Shown one piece after another: positions 5,409-7,330 of a stretch of DNA of 7,330 nt. The translations under genes were made by a program, and so were the position numbers. Origin of the DNA: Gammaproteobacteria bacterium (lineage in GTDB: Bacteria > Pseudomonadota > Gammaproteobacteria > PS1 > Pseudothioglobaceae); assembly GCA_029941485.1 (NCBI GenBank), contig JAPYOZ010000042.1, positions 1 to 7,330 of the forward strand, read 5' to 3'. How positions within the stretch are numbered: the first letter of the stretch is position 1; each line of letters starts with the position of its first letter. Below the pieces are notes generated by a model. It had not been told where the DNA came from. It did not search any database and worked only from the letters and a program-made list of their open reading frames with translations.

Positions 5409-6824
5409 TTATAAAAATGATTCAGCGTAAGATTCTAACTGCTTCCACAATACCTCTTTTTTAGGATATTGCTTACGCATTAGCGCAATCCTCTGATAAT
5501 AATTATCCAGTGATGTGTGGCCATTTTCACCTGCTTGAATTCTGCCTTGCACCGTTTCGAACCAATCTTCCGCTTCGTCTTCGGTTAAGGTTTCAGGATA
5601 GTTACGTGCTTTAAAATGCATAAGCAGTGTTGAGAGTTTTTGATTTTTAAATTTTGGCTGGAAGTCTTTAAGATCCTCAATGCTAAGATTTTGTATTTGG
5701 TCGCCAATGCGTTTATCGGCATTGTCCATAAAGCCATCATAGAGCGCTTGATCCACATCAGTATTAGGTTCACGCTTATAGTCACTTTTATAAAGATTTT
5801 GCACTGCCTTGTTAATACTAGTTTGATTATCTTTAATAAAAGCAAGCCTCTGCATACAAGTATCCATGTCGATTTGTAATTGCTCAACAATTTTTGTTTC
5901 AAGTTTATAAACATTAGGCACAAACATTGGGCTCTTATTAAAAACCAAATCTTTAATTTGCAATCTCTCCACGCCTTTTGGTAATTCTGCTTGTTTGGTA
6001 AACATCAATGTTTTTAATTCTTCTGTATCAAGGTCTAGTAGTATGGATGGATCTTGATCGAGATTAAACACAGTCGCGCGATCGTTATATTCTGGGTGGT
6101 ACGCCAACGCAACTACTAGCCTTGTGCAGGACTTATTAGCTGGATACTTGCTTGAGGTGTGTAGCATCGGCTCAAACAGTTTGATTTTGCTTTCTACGGT
6201 TTTTTTCTCACGCAAGCTAAACGCATAATCAAACAGTTTTGGTTGCGTGTCTTTAATGATTTTTGCAATCCCAATGGTGGCACGCACATCAGCCAGTGCA
6301 TCGTGCGCGTCAGCATGTTCAATGCCATTTGCAATTGATAGTTGGTCTAATTTAAATATTGGCTTACCATCGTTGTTGTGTACCCAATTAAGGCAATTAT
6401 CTTTTTTAAGTGCGTAGCATAGGCGTACTACGTCTAGAATATCCCAGCGTGTATTGCCGTTTTGCCAATGCCAAGCATACGGATCGATAAAATTTCGATA
6501 CAACGTATATCGAGTAAATTCATCATCAAATCGAATAGAGTTATAACCCACCACACAAGTATTCGGCGCTGAAAATTCAGTATGAATTTTTTTGATAAAC
6601 TCATGCTCAATCATGCCTTTTTGTTCACAGTCTTGTGGGCTAATGCCTGTTACTGCACAAGCCTCTGGAGAAGGTAGGCAATCATTAGTTGGCTTGCAAT
6701 AAAACATCTGTTCATCGAGGATATTAAGGTTTTCATCCGTACGAATACCAGCGAATTGCGAAATTCGATCAGTCTTTGGGCTAATACCAAAGGTTTCGTA
6801 GTCGTACCAGTAGAATGTTTTCAT
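5409..6824 (-). CDS. sbcB: Exodeoxyribonuclease I
   Basis: SbcB digests single-stranded DNA 3' to 5' and takes part in recombination, mismatch repair and removal of single-strand tails. The 471-residue protein aligns over its length with E. coli ExoI (475). The N-terminal DEDDh exonuclease domain (about 1-190) has the metal ligands D8 and E10 in WYDYETFG, the GYNSIRFDDE motif (93-102), RWDILDVVR (126-134), and H174 and D179 in EHADAHDALADV (169-180). The central SH3-like region (about 195-345) and C-terminal helical region (about 350-471, with ALYDGFMDNADKR and FKARNYPETL) complete the ring that encloses ssDNA. The ATG gives the short family N-terminus; no Shine-Dalgarno sequence is seen. It lies directly downstream of the cold-shock gene's terminator, so it needs its own promoter or read-through. 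No damage is visible. Confidence 0.96.
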   Translation of the reverse strand: MKTFYWYDYETFGISPKTDRISQFAGIRTDENLNILDEQMFYCKPTNDCLPSPEACAVTGISPQDCEQKGMIEHEFIKKIHTEFSAPNTCVVGYNSIRFDDEFTRYTLYRNFIDPYAWHWQNGNTRWDILDVVRLCYALKKDNCLNWVHNNDGKPIFKLDQLSIANGIEHADAHDALADVRATIGIAKIIKDTQPKLFDYAFSLREKKTVESKIKLFEPMLHTSSKYPANKSCTRLVVALAYHPEYNDRATVFNLDQDPSILLDLDTEELKTLMFTKQAELPKGVERLQIKDLVFNKSPMFVPNVYKLETKIVEQLQIDMDTCMQRLAFIKDNQTSINKAVQNLYKSDYKREPNTDVDQALYDGFMDNADKRIGDQIQNLSIEDLKDFQPKFKNQKLSTLLMHFKARNYPETLTEDEAEDWFETVQGRIQAGENGHTSLDNYYQRIALMRKQYPKKEVLWKQLESYAESFL

Positions 6825-6854
6825 GAGTATATTTTAACGAATTTTAAGCAATAA

Positions 6855-6880
6855 AAAACCCAGCGTTTAAGCTGGGTTTT
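6855..6880 (-). terminator. Intrinsic terminator of the cold-shock gene
   Basis: The perfect 10-bp inverted repeat AAAACCCAGC / GCTGGGTTTT has a 6-nt loop (6865-6870). On the minus strand the stem is followed by a T-run (TTTTTTATT), as expected for termination after the cold-shock gene that ends at 6901. The symmetrical A/T flanks could also let it work from the other side. It is the only strong terminator in the window and separates the csp transcript from sbcB. Confidence 0.92.
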
Positions 6881-6900
6881 AATCAATAATTTGAGATAAA

Positions 6901-7104
6901 TTATTGTGGAACTACGTTAGCCGCTTGAGGGCCTTTAGCGCCGTCTTCTAGATCAAATACTACTTCTTGACCTTCTTCTAGTTGCTTGTAGCCGTCGCCT
7001 TGAATCGCACGGAAGTGAACGAATACATCGTCACCACTTTCTTGCTCAATAAAACCAAAACCTTTTTTTGCGTCAAACCATTTGACTTTTCCTGTTGTAG
7101 ACAT
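6901..7104 (-). CDS. Cold-shock protein, CspA family
   Basis: This is a 67-residue single cold-shock domain, the usual size for CspA/CspC/CspE-type RNA chaperones, which bind single-stranded RNA and prevent secondary structure. The RNP1 motif KKGFGFI (13-19) and RNP2 motif VFVHF (27-31) are intact, with W9 and the surface aromatics F16, F18, F28, H30 and F31. The C-terminus [10 protein letters not shown] is family-typical. It has its own strong ribosome-binding site and a strong terminator, consistent with high expression as a single-gene transcript. Whether it is cold-induced or constitutive cannot be told from the protein; paralogues differ by regulation. Confidence 0.96.
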   Translation of the reverse strand: MSTTGKVKWFDAKKGFGFIEQESGDDVFVHFRAIQGDGYKQLEEGQEVVFDLEDGAKGPQAANVVPQ

Positions 7105-7109
7105 AATGT

Positions 7110-7114
7110 CTCCT
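7110..7114 (-). promoter_or_regulatory. Strong ribosome-binding site of the cold-shock gene
   Basis: The sequence AGGAG lies 5 nt before the csp ATG on the minus strand. It is the only canonical Shine-Dalgarno motif at ideal spacing in the window; the biosynthetic and repair genes mostly lack one. This fits high translation of the cold-shock protein. Confidence 0.85.
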
Positions 7115-7229
7115 ATAAGTTTAAAAAATTACCGAAAAAACATACCACCTTTATAACTTAGAGAAACTTGAAAAAGTTCAAACAACAAAATATAAATAGT
7201 AGCCGTATTCTTTACCAGCGTTTGCTATT

Positions 7230-7256
7230 TTAACGTACTTTAGCAATTAACGTACT
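7230..7256. repeat. Two 10-bp direct repeats upstream of csp
   Basis: TTAACGTACT occurs at 7230-7239 and again at 7247-7256, 17 bp apart, in the 164-nt gap between the cold-shock gene and the gene to its right. The half TACGT/ACGTA core makes each copy partly palindromic. The repeat could be an operator or part of a leader; no protein partner can be named. The rest of the gap holds a small hairpin (TTGAA at 7168-7172 with TTCAA at 7177-7181) and no convincing promoter pair. Confidence 0.5.
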
Positions 7257-7268
7257 AAATAAATTTGA

Positions 7269-7330
7269 CTATTTATTTTTAGGCTTTGAACGTGAGAATT
7301 TTGGCTTTCTATTCCGATCACCACCTCTTC
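7269..7330 (-). CDS. C-terminal tail of a basic RNA-binding protein, probably a DEAD-box RNA helicase (partial)
   Basis: Reading leftwards from the window edge, a frame gives RGGDRNRKPKFSRSKPKNK and then stops at TAG (7271-7269). The tail is rich in Arg, Lys and Gly and has an RGG element, the kind of disordered, RNA-binding extension found at the end of RhlE-type DEAD-box helicases. No catalytic domain is inside the window, so the helicase call is an inference from tail composition and from its cold-shock neighbour. Other RGG-tailed proteins are possible. The other two minus-strand frames here give either an early stop or an unremarkable peptide. Confidence 0.45.
   Translation of the reverse strand, partial: RGGDRNRKPKFSRSKPKNK

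Noticed and set aside
5585..5923. Open frames on both strands inside sbcB
   Set aside because: sbcB is intact and co-linear with its family here; the other frames give low-complexity hydrophobic or Lys/Ile-rich peptides typical of AT-rich shadow frames.
7177..7229. Promoter pairs for csp, such as TGGTAA with TATATT at 17 bp, or TTGAAC with TATAAA at 20 bp
   Set aside because: The -35 match is only 3 of 6 in the first, and the spacing is too long in the second; neither is better than expected in AT-rich DNA.
1..7330. CRISPR arrays, tRNA or rRNA genes, complete insertion sequences
   Set aside because: No regularly spaced repeats, no tRNA-like cloverleaf and no transposase or integrase frame are seen anywhere in the window.

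Overview
This window looks like ordinary chromosome from an AT-rich gammaproteobacterium. The protein set points there: stand-alone HisB (dehydratase only), HisH, a short-form aspartate-semialdehyde dehydrogenase, Nth followed by a DUF1841 gene, and full-length exonuclease I (SbcB). Tight packing, low GC and scarce Shine-Dalgarno sequences resemble sulfur-oxidising SUP05/Thioglobus-type bacteria and their symbiont relatives. That placement is an inference from style and gene content, not a proven assignment.

Left half, plus strand (1-3224): the end of hisC, a NIF3/YbgI-family metal protein overlapping it by 8 nt, asd, hisB and hisH. Gaps are 35, 10 and 14 nt, so this reads as one amino-acid biosynthesis transcription unit (histidine plus the aspartate-family branch point). 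It ends in hisH, whose stop codon interlocks with that of a convergent gene within a single CTAG. No terminator is visible between the two converging units.

Right half, minus strand, read from right to left: the last codons of a protein with an Arg/Gly/Lys-rich tail (probably a DEAD-box RNA helicase), a leader of about 160 nt, a cold-shock protein with the best ribosome-binding site in the window, a clear intrinsic terminator, sbcB, a 91-nt gap, then nth, a DUF1841 gene and a fructosamine-kinase-family gene. This half is mostly nucleic-acid maintenance: RNA chaperoning, single-strand DNA degradation and base-excision repair, plus a presumed protein-deglycation kinase.

The one clearly non-routine locus is at 4065-4356. 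The 3' end of the DUF1841 gene is present twice. A 66-bp block is repeated exactly with a 189-bp offset, and each copy runs into a different but homologous gene tail and stop codon. Between the copies lies an 88-bp segment bounded by imperfect 16-nt inverted repeats, each of which is also a small hairpin. This looks like insertion of a short segment at the end of a gene, with the gene's end restored by the insert and the old end displaced, as seen with integrating elements or a single-crossover event, but at miniature size. The rest of the window is conventional.
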